A DNA stretch of 64,000 bases from Sphingobacterium sp. (lineage in GTDB: Bacteria; Bacteroidota; Bacteroidia; Sphingobacteriales; Sphingobacteriaceae), in the NCBI GenBank assembly GCA_022712315.1, contig JALAGS010000163.1, positions 1 to 64,000 of the forward strand, read 5' to 3'. Position numbers and translations under genes: made by a program. How positions within the stretch are numbered: position 1 is the first letter of the stretch; each line of letters opens with the position of its first letter. Shown here piece by piece: positions 26,807 through 36,766 of the stretch. The notes under the pieces were generated by a model, which was not told the origin of the DNA, did no database searches, and saw only the letters and a list, made by a program, of their open reading frames with translations.

Positions 26807-28285
26807 TCAGATCTGACCTTCGGTAATAGAAGCTACCAATTTGTTGAGATATACCTCTAGGTAGGTATATCCTAATTCAGTCAGATCGTTTGCCTGTTTT
26901 CCGGGATAATTCTTTTTAAGCCATCCATCTGGTATTCCATCCCGGTCATGATCTTGAATGGCTGTGCCAGCTTCCAAAGAAGGCCAGGCCCCATACCGAT
27001 TACCCACGGGATCTGGATTGATATCCTGCTGTGAATCGATCAAACCTTTACGTGGATACTGTAGGCTTTTCCATTTTCCCCCTTTGCCATTATGAGGGCT
27101 CTTTCCTTGAAAAGTAGCACTCCCACTACGTGTTTCGTTAATGATCCGCTGATCGACAGCATCACGTACATAGGAGTTACCAGCATATGTCAGTACTTTT
27201 TCGTAAGCTGTTTGTGCGTCATGGGTATGGATCGTCCCCTGTAGGGGGATCTCCTTATCTAATCTGATTCTCGACTGGACCTGTTCGCCGACGATCCGCA
27301 CACCCCGCCAATTATCTGCGGAGATGCTGGAATTGTGGGTCATTAGATTACCGCTCACAAAATATTTACCCCACACATCTTTAATATTTGGAAAAGGATG
27401 CTCTTCTGTTTTGGCATTAATGGCTATAATTCTATCCTTAATGTTACTACTCGTAGCAGGCCCAGGTTTATAGAAGTTATTAACGATGTTAACATACATA
27501 GCTTCACCGCCATATACTCCGTTGCCATTCCAATTGTAAATTACATTATTACGAATATCGGTCGTATCGCTTCCTGCGTAAAGGGCTCCCGGGCCCAATC
27601 GAGGGCTTCTACTATCGTGATGAGCAAGGAGATTATGGTGAAAGGTTGCATGAACTCCCCCCCAAATAGCACCATAACCGTGTGGACCTTTGGAATGTCC
27701 AGAAAGACGCAGACTCTCGGAAATAATGCACCATTGCATCGTGAAATTTTCATTGTCATAGAATGAAGCACATTCATCCGTACTCCAGCTAATGGAGCAA
27801 TGGTCGATTATGATCTGCTGTCTTTGGCGTCCTCCGAGAGCATCCGCTCCGTCAGCATCGCGGCCAGTGAGCAGCAGATCCCCCATACGGAAACGCAGAA
27901 ATCGAATAACGATATTATCCGCATCTACTGAAACAGGATTTCCGGCTAACGTAATTCCTCCACCGGGAGCAGATTGTCCAGCTATAGTCAAATCCCCCTT
28001 GTCTATTGACAGTCGTTTCTGGAGCCATATCGTTCCCCCTACTTTAAACATAATTGTTTTTGCCCCATCTTGTCGTAGGCACCAGCGTAGCGAGCCTTCT
28101 TTTAGTTGTGCATCACCCTGGTCATCATCACGCAATGTATTTACATAATAGACTGCACCAGCCCGGCCTCCTTTTGTAAACATTCCCCCTCCCTCAGCCC
28201 CCGGAAAAGCTGCAATATGCTGAGCACAAACTCGTGTGTTATAAAATATCAAACACAACATTCCACACCATATCAATTTCTTCAT
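26807..28285 (-). CDS. PL1 pectate lyase, secreted
   Basis: A 492-residue pectate lyase of a PL1 subfamily frequent in Bacteroidota. It starts AAFPGAEGGGMFTKGGRAG after the signal peptide, and has IMFKVGGTIWL, IIIDHCSISWSTDE with the Ca-binding acids, and HHNLLAHHDSRSPRLG with the catalytic Arg. A C-terminal DRDGIPDGWLKKNYPG resembles a calcium-binding thrombospondin-3-like repeat. The ATG at 28285 is chosen because it gives the signal peptide MKKLIWCGMLCLIFYN and has AGGAAAGGA upstream. It cuts de-esterified pectin by beta-elimination. Confidence 0.9.
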   Translation of the reverse strand: MKKLIWCGMLCLIFYNTRVCAQHIAAFPGAEGGGMFTKGGRAGAVYYVNTLRDDDQGDAQLKEGSLRWCLRQDGAKTIMFKVGGTIWLQKRLSIDKGDLTIAGQSAPGGGITLAGNPVSVDADNIVIRFLRFRMGDLLLTGRDADGADALGGRQRQQIIIDHCSISWSTDECASFYDNENFTMQWCIISESLRLSGHSKGPHGYGAIWGGVHATFHHNLLAHHDSRSPRLGPGALYAGSDTTDIRNNVIYNWNGNGVYGGEAMYVNIVNNFYKPGPATSSNIKDRIIAINAKTEEHPFPNIKDVWGKYFVSGNLMTHNSSISADNWRGVRIVGEQVQSRIRLDKEIPLQGTIHTHDAQTAYEKVLTYAGNSYVRDAVDQRIINETRSGSATFQGKSPHNGKGGKWKSLQYPRKGLIDSQQDINPDPVGNRYGAWPSLEAGTAIQDHDRDGIPDGWLKKNYPGKQANDLTELGYTYLEVYLNKLVASITEGQI

Positions 28286-28323
28286 ACTATCCTTTCCTGA
28301 TTTAGTATTATGCATGTTTTAAT

Positions 28324-29943
28324 CTATTCAAACCAACGTGGATCTCCAGCAGTACCACGTCCACCAAATCCATTACCAGCTTTAATACGGAAGTCTCTAT
28401 TCATCGGATTTACAAATAAATCTTCCGCGGTTCCGCTGAAAATAGTGATCTCCGAAAAATCCCGGGAAGTTCTCTCTATCTGCAATTCATTTGTCCGATA
28501 GCTTCCCGCAAACGATACGTTAAGCGCAGAGCCAGCATGATCGTAGCTCGTTGCGTTTATACGTCCCCCATTGTTCGTTCCAGCGATAATATTGTTGCTA
28601 CCGACAAAAGATAAAGGCAATCGAGAGGTCTCAAAGCGAAGCAATTGAGCCATTGCTGCATTTTGATTGTAAAAAGTACAATTGCCAACCACTATTTTCC
28701 CGACTGCGACGCGAACGTCCATCAACTGCGTTGTCAGATCGGTGAAGGTACTCCTGGTTATCGAGATCGAATCCACACTTGCGCTACTACCTCCGATATT
28801 GATCACACCATATCCTCCAATTTTATCTACCACACAATTGTCGAAGTTTATTCCTTTTACGGTTACAGCATTGTTGAGGCGCAGCACCCCACTACCTAGT
28901 CTTTCTATATAACAATTTTTAAACGTGTAGGCAGCTACACTTGTACCATTCTTATCCTGAGAGATCAAAAAAGAGCTACCGTTGGCATGAATTTCGAGAT
29001 TTTCAAACACAACCTCACCTAGCACAAGATCGGTCAACTGCAAACTCGAAAGATTTAATTTCGGATTATTGCCACTAGCATCTGAGATACCGGTCAGGTT
29101 GAGGTTTCCGATTCCTGCGGGAATCAGTAAATTGGCCAAATCGTAAGTCTTACCACCTGTAAATACCAACACGATATTGGTTTTTCCCTGGGCAACAGCT
29201 GAACTGACCAACGCAGGAATATCGTCTCCTGGGTTTACCGTTATCATCTCTCCTCCGGCTATACCTAAGGTTTTAACTGTTTTTACTCCCCGCTCGTTTT
29301 CCTCGTTAAAAATTCCGACGCGATAGTTTGTTCCAGATCGTAAGCCTTCAATTTTGATATGGCCATCGGCTTTATTAGCAGAAGACAAAGTTATCTTTTG
29401 CAGTTCAGTATTCTTCACCGGGTCAAAAACACTAACATGAGTTACACGATCTGTTGCAGGCCAATAGAGCTCGATATGATCCACACCAATATTCAGTTTA
29501 CTGAATAACTGCTCCGCAGCCGTCTTAAAATATAATTGCGAGTAATTCGATTCTTCACCCGTCTCTGTATTTACTCCTTTCATCCTAACAGAATACCCCG
29601 TAAGGCCGTCCAGGTTATCAAATGAAGTCCGATATTCAACCCTTGCAGGAATGGTGGATGGTGCAAAAGGGGTCAACGTATCAGCTAATATTTCCACTGT
29701 CTTAACAATTTCAGTAAACTGCAAACTATCCTTACTAAATTCAAAAATATATTTCTGCGCAGCTACTGTTTTTGTATAGTTAATTTCCACTGAAGTTGCA
29801 CCGACCACACCAGTAGTAAACTTTAGCGATTTAAAAAGCCGCTGATGTGAAGTATCCACTTCCCAATCGTTAGCCCTTTTACAACTAAGCAGGTTTAAAA
29901 CCAGCACCAACAACATTATGATATTTAAAAGTATCTTTTTCAT
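28324..29943 (-). CDS. Surface lipoprotein with Fn3-like and beta-helix (DUF5123-type) domains
   Basis: A 539-residue lipoprotein. The lipobox LNLLSCKR is followed by two fibronectin-III-like segments (about 35-215) and a right-handed parallel beta-helix (about 220-480) with repeated NCVVDKIGGYGVINIGG-like turns. DUF4957/DUF5123 proteins of pectin loci have this layout and may bind or cleave galacturonan at the cell surface. It sits between SusD and PL1, the position used by surface glycan-binding proteins. No catalytic residues can be named. Confidence 0.78.
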   Translation of the reverse strand: MKKILLNIIMLLVLVLNLLSCKRANDWEVDTSHQRLFKSLKFTTGVVGATSVEINYTKTVAAQKYIFEFSKDSLQFTEIVKTVEILADTLTPFAPSTIPARVEYRTSFDNLDGLTGYSVRMKGVNTETGEESNYSQLYFKTAAEQLFSKLNIGVDHIELYWPATDRVTHVSVFDPVKNTELQKITLSSANKADGHIKIEGLRSGTNYRVGIFNEENERGVKTVKTLGIAGGEMITVNPGDDIPALVSSAVAQGKTNIVLVFTGGKTYDLANLLIPAGIGNLNLTGISDASGNNPKLNLSSLQLTDLVLGEVVFENLEIHANGSSFLISQDKNGTSVAAYTFKNCYIERLGSGVLRLNNAVTVKGINFDNCVVDKIGGYGVINIGGSSASVDSISITRSTFTDLTTQLMDVRVAVGKIVVGNCTFYNQNAAMAQLLRFETSRLPLSFVGSNNIIAGTNNGGRINATSYDHAGSALNVSFAGSYRTNELQIERTSRDFSEITIFSGTAEDLFVNPMNRDFRIKAGNGFGGRGTAGDPRWFE

Positions 29944-29961
29944 AAAACTATTTGCTTGAAG

Positions 29962-31986
29962 TTAATAACCATAGGCATTACTCAGGTAGCCCCTTGCTTC
30001 CCGGATATCGTCGATATATATTGGATAAACGTACCGATAATTACAGACGCCATTGCCCATTTTGTACTGGTTAAGCTGCGCCTGAATTTCAGCGCCGTAT
30101 GTCAATGTGGATAGAAATTCCGAATAATTGTATGTAGCCATCAGTCCTGTTCCAGCCAATAATGTTCTGATCGGCCAAATTGTATAATTGTATACTTTTC
30201 CGGCTTCTACTTTTTCCGGCTTGACAGCATCTTGAGGGAACCATCTGACAGAAATGTAGTCTCCACCTGGAACCGCTGGCAAATCACCGTAATAATTTAA
30301 AGAAGCCTTATCGATATATTCGCTGTCTTTATAACGGAAATAAACTGTAGAAGGAAATTGTGCTGGCTGATAAGTCTTATCAAATATTTTCACTGGTTTG
30401 CTATGATCGTACATAAGACATAGCGCCATCTTCATATCTTCGATTTTTTTGTAAAGCAATCCCCAACGAATCAGATCTTGTTTACGGACAGACTCACCGC
30501 CAAACTCCCAAGCACGTTCATTAATTACTGCATCAAAAAAATTAGCGTCGTATGCTTGTATTTTGGAAGAACCGACGCCAAATGCTCTTTCACGAACTTT
30601 TTCCAATGCCTGTCTCGGTGATATTTTGGCCATTTCATGTACTGCGTCAGGGTTTTCAATTTGACTTTGAGCTTCGGCATACATAAGATAAATATCGGAG
30701 TATCGCATTAGTATCCAATTGACTCCAGTAGCGATACGACCTGTTGCGGTCTTATGCATAGCAAGATATGAATTAGACATCCAGTAAATCCTCCACTTAC
30801 CGAACTTGACATCGTTTGGGTTATTACTGACCTTCTCTTTATTGTCAGCTCCATAGCCGATCCAGGTAAGGGTCACATCACGCCTCTTATCTTCTCTGTC
30901 GAAGGAATAAAAATAATAGGCGGTCGAGGTCACATAACTGCCCCCGAATCCTCGGGAACCATATTTTGAATTTCCATCCACAGCATAGCCCATCAAAGAG
31001 CCTATATCTCCATTGTTGCCCATACCAAAGGCTACTTCAAACAAATTTTCATTTGAAGCATTTGAACGATTACCACATACGGAAGACCATATATTTTCAA
31101 AATCTGGATCTAAACGATGTGGATTTTCCGCTGATCCGATTAATTCCGCTGTCTGTTGTGCCGCGATACGGTAATATTCTTTCCAGTTTTGAGGGCGGCC
31201 TACATAATAACCGTTGTTGGATGAAATAGTAGGATGCTTCTCAGCGGTAGAATTGGGAAATGCTTTACTGTCTCTGAGGGACCAGCCCCCAGCAAATAAT
31301 GCCACACGTGCCAGCAAACCTTTTGCGAAGCCTTTGGTTACACGTTCTACCGTACCATACTCACTATTTCCTCCTTTGTAAGGAAGGTAGGATTGTGCTT
31401 CTTCTAAGTCTTTCACCAAATAATGATATACAGTATCCTTATCGGATTTTGGCAAATACACATTAGATAGGTCGGACTTGGAAGCTTCTTTTTTATAAGG
31501 AATATCACCCCAATATCGAACAAGCTCAAAAAATGCGAGCGATTTAAGTGTAAGCGCTTCTCCCAAAAGAGGCTTCATGCTGCTTGCTTCATTCTCTAGA
31601 ATCGGTGAATTACGGATTCCGTCGACGACTGCTGTTGCCATTTCTGCAAACTCGAACAAACGTTGCCACCTTGTCGTAGAATTGTTGGCGTGTCCGAAAT
31701 AATTTCCGGCGCCAAAATCGTCTGTCTGGGAGATATATCCGGTTTCGCTAAATGAACCATTGGATTCCGTATCCGATACTCCTTGCCAGTTGACAGATAG
31801 CTTCTGTCCATAGATATAGGTATCTGTCATTTTCCCATACAGTCCCATAACCGCAGCTTTAGTCATAGAACTCGTCTTAAATACAGTCTCCCCACTTAGG
31901 GAAGAAGGAGAACTGGTTTCAAGATATTTTTTGCATGAACTCATACAAGCCAGTATGACAACAGCAATTATGATTATATTTTTCAT
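29962..31986 (-). CDS. SusD/RagB-family glycan-binding lipoprotein
   Basis: A 674-residue lipoprotein with signal peptide and lipobox (VVILACMSSCKKYLE), so it sits on the cell surface. The N-terminal and C-terminal SusD regions include the TPR-like LVKDLEEAQSYLPYKG and the RYSDIYLMYAEAQSQIE helix. It binds oligosaccharide and closes over the SusC barrel. The ATG at 31986 is preferred to one at 32010 because it begins the signal peptide and avoids overlap with SusC. It is larger than average and lies 10 bp after susC. Confidence 0.92.
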   Translation of the reverse strand: MKNIIIIAVVILACMSSCKKYLETSSPSSLSGETVFKTSSMTKAAVMGLYGKMTDTYIYGQKLSVNWQGVSDTESNGSFSETGYISQTDDFGAGNYFGHANNSTTRWQRLFEFAEMATAVVDGIRNSPILENEASSMKPLLGEALTLKSLAFFELVRYWGDIPYKKEASKSDLSNVYLPKSDKDTVYHYLVKDLEEAQSYLPYKGGNSEYGTVERVTKGFAKGLLARVALFAGGWSLRDSKAFPNSTAEKHPTISSNNGYYVGRPQNWKEYYRIAAQQTAELIGSAENPHRLDPDFENIWSSVCGNRSNASNENLFEVAFGMGNNGDIGSLMGYAVDGNSKYGSRGFGGSYVTSTAYYFYSFDREDKRRDVTLTWIGYGADNKEKVSNNPNDVKFGKWRIYWMSNSYLAMHKTATGRIATGVNWILMRYSDIYLMYAEAQSQIENPDAVHEMAKISPRQALEKVRERAFGVGSSKIQAYDANFFDAVINERAWEFGGESVRKQDLIRWGLLYKKIEDMKMALCLMYDHSKPVKIFDKTYQPAQFPSTVYFRYKDSEYIDKASLNYYGDLPAVPGGDYISVRWFPQDAVKPEKVEAGKVYNYTIWPIRTLLAGTGLMATYNYSEFLSTLTYGAEIQAQLNQYKMGNGVCNYRYVYPIYIDDIREARGYLSNAYGY

Positions 31987-31996
31987 GTTCTTGCGT

Positions 31997-34900
31997 TTAA
32001 AATGTAACATTTAATCCAAACAACACCTTTCTCGCTTTCGGATAGGCAGAGTATCCCACACCGGGGGTCAATGGATTACGTTGTGTATCGACCTCTGGAT
32101 CCTGTCCACTATATTTTGTCCATACATGTAGGTTATACCCAGCGACATAAATGCGTAAATTCTGCATAAGGAGCCGTTTAGCAATATTTGTAGGCAAAGT
32201 GTACCCTAATGTCACATTGCTCAGTCTAAGGAAGGAACCATCTTCGATGGCCCAATCGGTTAAAATACGACCATTAGCCGCCATGGGATTCCACATCGTC
32301 TTTCCTTCATTGAGCGTACGGAAAAGCTCGGAGTTGGCATCATTTCCAAACATGATATTCGCACCAGTGGTTGGGTTAATCGTGGTAAAACGTTGCGAAA
32401 GCCTCATATCATTACTAATATTCTGATACCGTTTAGAACCTTCATAAGCCATGAAATCTATTTTATCTGCATTATATATGTCGTTGCCGTAAGACCAGTT
32501 AAACATACCTGCCAGATCAAAGCTTTTGTACTGCATATTCAACATCAAACCACCTGTGTGTTTTGGTTGTGCTTGCCCGATCACCGCTCTATCGTCCTCC
32601 AATGTAATTACCTGACCTTCTCCGCCCAATTTCTTAAGTTTAATATGACCTGGACCAAAATAATTACCGCCCCTAGACATCACTTTCGAAGCATCCACCA
32701 CTCCTTCATTTAATAGCCATCTATTTTGCGTACCATCAAAAGTAAAATCATCAAAAGAATAGAAACCATCTTGTTTAAAGCCATACATCAATCCCAGTGG
32801 CTGTCCAACAATGGCCCTAAAATCATCGCGTCCAAAATCCAGCCATGGAGAGGCAGGCGTTGTCATTTCATTCAGACCATCAATCAGCTTACGAATCTTG
32901 TTGCGGTTAAAAGCAATGTTAAAATCTGCTGATAAACGAAAATCTCTTTTTTCCACCAATACTCCAGAAGCCGAAAACTCAATTCCCCTATTGGAAGTGC
33001 TGCCTACGTTCTGATACTGGTTGGCATAGCCCGAGCTCGATGGCAACGGCACCTGAAGGATTAAATCGTTTGTAATATTATTGTAAGCATCAACAGTAAG
33101 ATTCAACCGGTTTTTAAACAAGGAAAGATCCAAACCTATATTGCTGGACACTGTGCTTTCCCATGTTAGATTTTCATTCTTCAGCGTGGTTTTCGTGCGT
33201 AGTGCACTCTGTGGTGTTTCTCCAATATAATACAATTGATTTGCCGCATTAATAAAATCATAATCCTGACGCCAATAAGACCCTACACGCGCATTACCGA
33301 CCGAGCCATGGCTCAAACGCAATTTAGCGTCAGAAAGCCAAGCTTTGGTACCTGACATAAAAGACTCATCCGAAAATCTCCAAGCAAAAGCCGCACCTGG
33401 AAAAAATCCCCATTGGTTGCCTGGCGCAAATACATTTTTTCCATCAGCCCTGCCTGTCAACGTCAGGATATAACGATCGCTGAAAGTATAGTTAACCCTC
33501 GAGAAGAAGGAGGTCGTCCGCGATGGTTCGCGAACGGTCGTGTAAGTAGGCGATGGAATGCCATAATTCCACATGGCTAACACATCATCGGTTGAAAAAT
33601 CTTTCGGATAAAATTTAGATTCCAGCAGCATGTCATTTTGCTCGCTATTGGTCATCTCCTGTCCGCCAACAATCGTAAAACGATGCTTATTTTCTTGCAA
33701 TTTGAAATCGTAAGTCAGCACATTTTGGAATGACCACAGTGCCCCTTTTTGATCTTCTCGTCGCGCGACGGGCTGACCACCATTGGCACTGGACTGTCCG
33801 GTACCTTTTATCCAGATATTATCCGTAAAATTTTTATTGAAACCATAAGAACCTTTAGTACTGAAAATCAACCCTCTATAGATTTTCCAATTCAGTCCTG
33901 CGTTGAAAATTAAATTAAAGCGATTTTGATCTTTGTACTCATTAACAACATTTACAACGGGGTCGTTGAGTGAGCTCAATGCTTCAGCTGAGGTAATATC
34001 CTCTGCTCCACCAAGAGCCCCTTCGGTCAGAGATGCAAGACTACGAACAGGCGCATATTTTACAGCTTCGCGCAGCTTGCGTCCATCAGATATACTGGGG
34101 CCAGTGATTTTTGTATTTGACATCCGCGAGTTAAACTCAAAGGAAAGCTTAGGACTGATCTTTTTATTGAGCTTTGCGCTTACATAATCCCGCTGATAAG
34201 CGGAGTTTAGCATAATATAGTCCTCATCATCGCGTGTATAGTTTAAATTATAGCTCAGACTGCCGTCCTTATCACCTCCTGTCATTCCCAAGCTATAGTT
34301 TTGTTGCAGTCCTGTATTACCATATAACTTATCCTGCCAATTAAGTCCCCCCTTGGACTTATAGATATCCACATCTTCCCAGAGTCCATACATGGAATTA
34401 AAACTGTTATTCGCAGCCAAAGAAGGATCGAGCTCACGCTGCCAATATACATACTCATAGGGTGACAGCACCTCAGTAAGGTTGTACACTTTACTTGCTG
34501 CCAGATAGGAATTGAATGTAATTTTTGGACTTCCTCCTTTCCCAGACTTTGTCGTAATCAAGATAACTCCATTTGCCCCTTCAGAACCATAGATTGCAGT
34601 CGAGGCCGCATCTTTCAGTACATCTATATTTTCAATATCCGCCATCGGAATATCATTGATATTGGCTACACGAAATCCATCAACAATATATAAGGGCGAA
34701 TTATCCTGGGTAATGGAACTTCCTCCCCGTACACGGACTTTTATCTGGGCATCGGGTGAACCTTCCGTTATGGTGACATTGACACCCGGTAAACGGCCGG
34801 ATATGGCTTGAAGGACAGATACCGTGGGGAGATCTTTCAATTGTTCGGCATTGATAGAGGCTACTGCCCCTGTCAGATCTTTCCGTTTTGTGGTACCATA

Positions 34901-35410
34901 GCCGATGGCTACAACTTCATCCATCATAAGCGTATTATCCGCAAGAACTACATCTATTTTCGTACGTCCATTGACCTGAACTTCTTGGCTCTTTTTTCCG
35001 ACATAAAAAAACACAAGAACAGCATTCTCGGGAATATTCTTAAAAGCATAACTTCCCGACTGATCAGTTGATACCACCATACTGCTTGATTTTATTCTCA
35101 CGGTTACCCCTGTTATGGGAGCTCCCCGTTCATCCAACACCTTGCCTATGACAGCAATAGACCTTTGGGGTATCCATTGAACTTGCCCACGGGGACTAGC
35201 CAAGAGCACTGCCGTGGTCGCATAACTATCACTTACCTGAATGGTAGTTGAAAGAAAAACTAGCAAGAAGCCAATATTCGCACGGCTCCGCCAATTATAA
35301 TAAGGTACATCCCTGACACCATCTGAATGCAACAAATTTTTACGCTGCTGCGTAGAACGAAACAAAGAAAACTTCATTCCGCCAAATGGTTTCAATTTGT
35401 TATTTCTCAT
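31997..35410 (-). CDS. SusC/RagA-family TonB-linked outer-membrane transporter
   Basis: A 1137-residue porin. A long N terminus with the membrane segment IGFLLVFLSTTIQVS leads to a carboxypeptidase-like domain starting at IGKVLDERGAPITGV. The TonB plug follows (AIGYGTTKRKDLTGAVASI; VRGGSSITQDNSPLYIVDG) and then the beta barrel. It imports pectin oligosaccharides together with SusD. An alternative ATG 11 codons in (35377) is possible, since either start precedes the signal segment. It follows the first CE8 gene by 48 bp. Confidence 0.93.
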   Translation of the reverse strand: MRNNKLKPFGGMKFSLFRSTQQRKNLLHSDGVRDVPYYNWRSRANIGFLLVFLSTTIQVSDSYATTAVLLASPRGQVQWIPQRSIAVIGKVLDERGAPITGVTVRIKSSSMVVSTDQSGSYAFKNIPENAVLVFFYVGKKSQEVQVNGRTKIDVVLADNTLMMDEVVAIGYGTTKRKDLTGAVASINAEQLKDLPTVSVLQAISGRLPGVNVTITEGSPDAQIKVRVRGGSSITQDNSPLYIVDGFRVANINDIPMADIENIDVLKDAASTAIYGSEGANGVILITTKSGKGGSPKITFNSYLAASKVYNLTEVLSPYEYVYWQRELDPSLAANNSFNSMYGLWEDVDIYKSKGGLNWQDKLYGNTGLQQNYSLGMTGGDKDGSLSYNLNYTRDDEDYIMLNSAYQRDYVSAKLNKKISPKLSFEFNSRMSNTKITGPSISDGRKLREAVKYAPVRSLASLTEGALGGAEDITSAEALSSLNDPVVNVVNEYKDQNRFNLIFNAGLNWKIYRGLIFSTKGSYGFNKNFTDNIWIKGTGQSSANGGQPVARREDQKGALWSFQNVLTYDFKLQENKHRFTIVGGQEMTNSEQNDMLLESKFYPKDFSTDDVLAMWNYGIPSPTYTTVREPSRTTSFFSRVNYTFSDRYILTLTGRADGKNVFAPGNQWGFFPGAAFAWRFSDESFMSGTKAWLSDAKLRLSHGSVGNARVGSYWRQDYDFINAANQLYYIGETPQSALRTKTTLKNENLTWESTVSSNIGLDLSLFKNRLNLTVDAYNNITNDLILQVPLPSSSGYANQYQNVGSTSNRGIEFSASGVLVEKRDFRLSADFNIAFNRNKIRKLIDGLNEMTTPASPWLDFGRDDFRAIVGQPLGLMYGFKQDGFYSFDDFTFDGTQNRWLLNEGVVDASKVMSRGGNYFGPGHIKLKKLGGEGQVITLEDDRAVIGQAQPKHTGGLMLNMQYKSFDLAGMFNWSYGNDIYNADKIDFMAYEGSKRYQNISNDMRLSQRFTTINPTTGANIMFGNDANSELFRTLNEGKTMWNPMAANGRILTDWAIEDGSFLRLSNVTLGYTLPTNIAKRLLMQNLRIYVAGYNLHVWTKYSGQDPEVDTQRNPLTPGVGYSAYPKARKVLFGLNVTF

Positions 35411-35458
35411 AAGATTTGATTTATAATTTCTTGGTTATATCGTTCGATTCTTGTGAAA

Positions 35459-36604
35459 TCACTTCCATATTTGAGGTTTAGTGGAGATAAATTTGCGAGG
35501 ATCCCACTGATCAATACTTAAAATAATCTTATCATAGGTATAGTTGGAGGCTTCCGCATCAGTTAGTGCTGCTTTTGACACGCCCATTTCATTATTTCTG
35601 TTTTTAAATCGTGTCTTACGATTCTCTGTTCCGACCTCATTTCCAAACGCATCCATACTCTTGTAATCAGCAAATATTTTAGGAATTCCTCCCATATCTG
35701 TCCATCCTTCTGGGGCCACTGGGATATTCATTCGTGTGTAAAGAAAAACAGCTTTAGGTTGATCGTGCCATGGGCGTCCTAATTTCACTTTTCCATCTGC
35801 CGCAGCGGTATTTCCATCGATTGTACAATATTTAAACACGTAACCCCATTTAGTTTCCTCCTTATGACTCGGAGCCACAATCACCGATCCACTGCGAACG
35901 TTATACAAAGTGCAATGCTCAACATATGCGTTACCTCCTCCATAAAAATAGTCTACAGCCCCTTCTATCCAGCAATTGTACACATAGAGACGATCATTGG
36001 GCTTGCGTGTGCTGGTCATCCAAGTATCTTGAAAAGATCGAAATATGCAATCATTAAATGCTATTCTATCCGCTTGGATACGTATCGCCAAAGCCTGCGG
36101 TCCGCTTTGCTGTTCATATCCCCAATCGTTTATAAAACTGATATTTTCGGCATAAAAATCATCGCCGTTGATTGACACCACAGCCCCTGGATAGCGATAA
36201 ACTGATGCTTTTGGATTGTGAACAGAAAATTTCCAAGCTGCTGTGTCTGTTTGATACCATTTCGAATCCGGCTTGGGTAAAGACTGAACATTTAATTTAA
36301 AATGAACAAGCGTTTGCTGCTTATCTTGACCTATTAAATGGATAAATCTTTTCTCTGCGGATACCGTGACGACTTCATTGTAGTCTCCATTTTTCACATA
36401 AATACGGTAGGGTTCACTGCAATATTTTGGCGCACCGTCAATTGCCTCTTGTATGGTCTTATAGTCGCCAGTTCCATCGGCTGATACTACGACATTGTAA
36501 TTACCATCTAGCGCTGTTGTATTAATTGTACTGGCACAGCTAAAAAAGGGACTGCAAAATTGAACATAGGTCAATAGGATAGATACAAGAATTTGTCTAA
36601 TCAT
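35459..36604 (-). CDS. CE8 pectinesterase, first PUL gene
   Basis: A 381-residue pectin methylesterase with signal peptide (to about SCAST). CE8 motifs are IYVKNGDYNEVV, GPQALAIRIQ, SFQDTWMT, GAVDYFYG with the catalytic Asp, and LGRPWHDQPKAVF. It differs from the CE8 at 18242-19279 in having W for L after FQDT and a Tyr in DYFYG, so the two may act on different esters. It is the promoter-proximal gene of the locus, directly behind the HTCS. Confidence 0.9.
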   Translation of the reverse strand: MIRQILVSILLTYVQFCSPFFSCASTINTTALDGNYNVVVSADGTGDYKTIQEAIDGAPKYCSEPYRIYVKNGDYNEVVTVSAEKRFIHLIGQDKQQTLVHFKLNVQSLPKPDSKWYQTDTAAWKFSVHNPKASVYRYPGAVVSINGDDFYAENISFINDWGYEQQSGPQALAIRIQADRIAFNDCIFRSFQDTWMTSTRKPNDRLYVYNCWIEGAVDYFYGGGNAYVEHCTLYNVRSGSVIVAPSHKEETKWGYVFKYCTIDGNTAAADGKVKLGRPWHDQPKAVFLYTRMNIPVAPEGWTDMGGIPKIFADYKSMDAFGNEVGTENRKTRFKNRNNEMGVSKAALTDAEASNYTYDKIILSIDQWDPRKFISTKPQIWK

Positions 36605-36662
36605 TAAAGTCTATAATTGGTTCGTTTAACATTAAGTTTGCAAGCCTGTCGCCAGCAATAAT

Positions 36663-36719
36663 CAAAGCTAATGGACCACAACAAATTAAAGGTTCAATAA
36701 TTAACAAAAAAGGTTTAAT
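36663..36719 (-). promoter_or_regulatory. PUL promoter with paired HTCS-like direct repeats
   Basis: The minus strand has TAGCTTTG (complement of 36663-36670), an exact -7 TAnnTTTG box. Upstream are two direct copies of ATTrAACCTTT, at 36688-36698 and 36709-36719, exactly 21 bp apart. The nearer copy would lie at about -32 to -42. This is the expected layout for an AraC-type HTH activator, here the HTCS encoded next door. Confidence 0.55.
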
Positions 36720-36766
36720 TTTTACACAAAACTAACTATCAGCCACTTATATCAAAAAAAAACATA

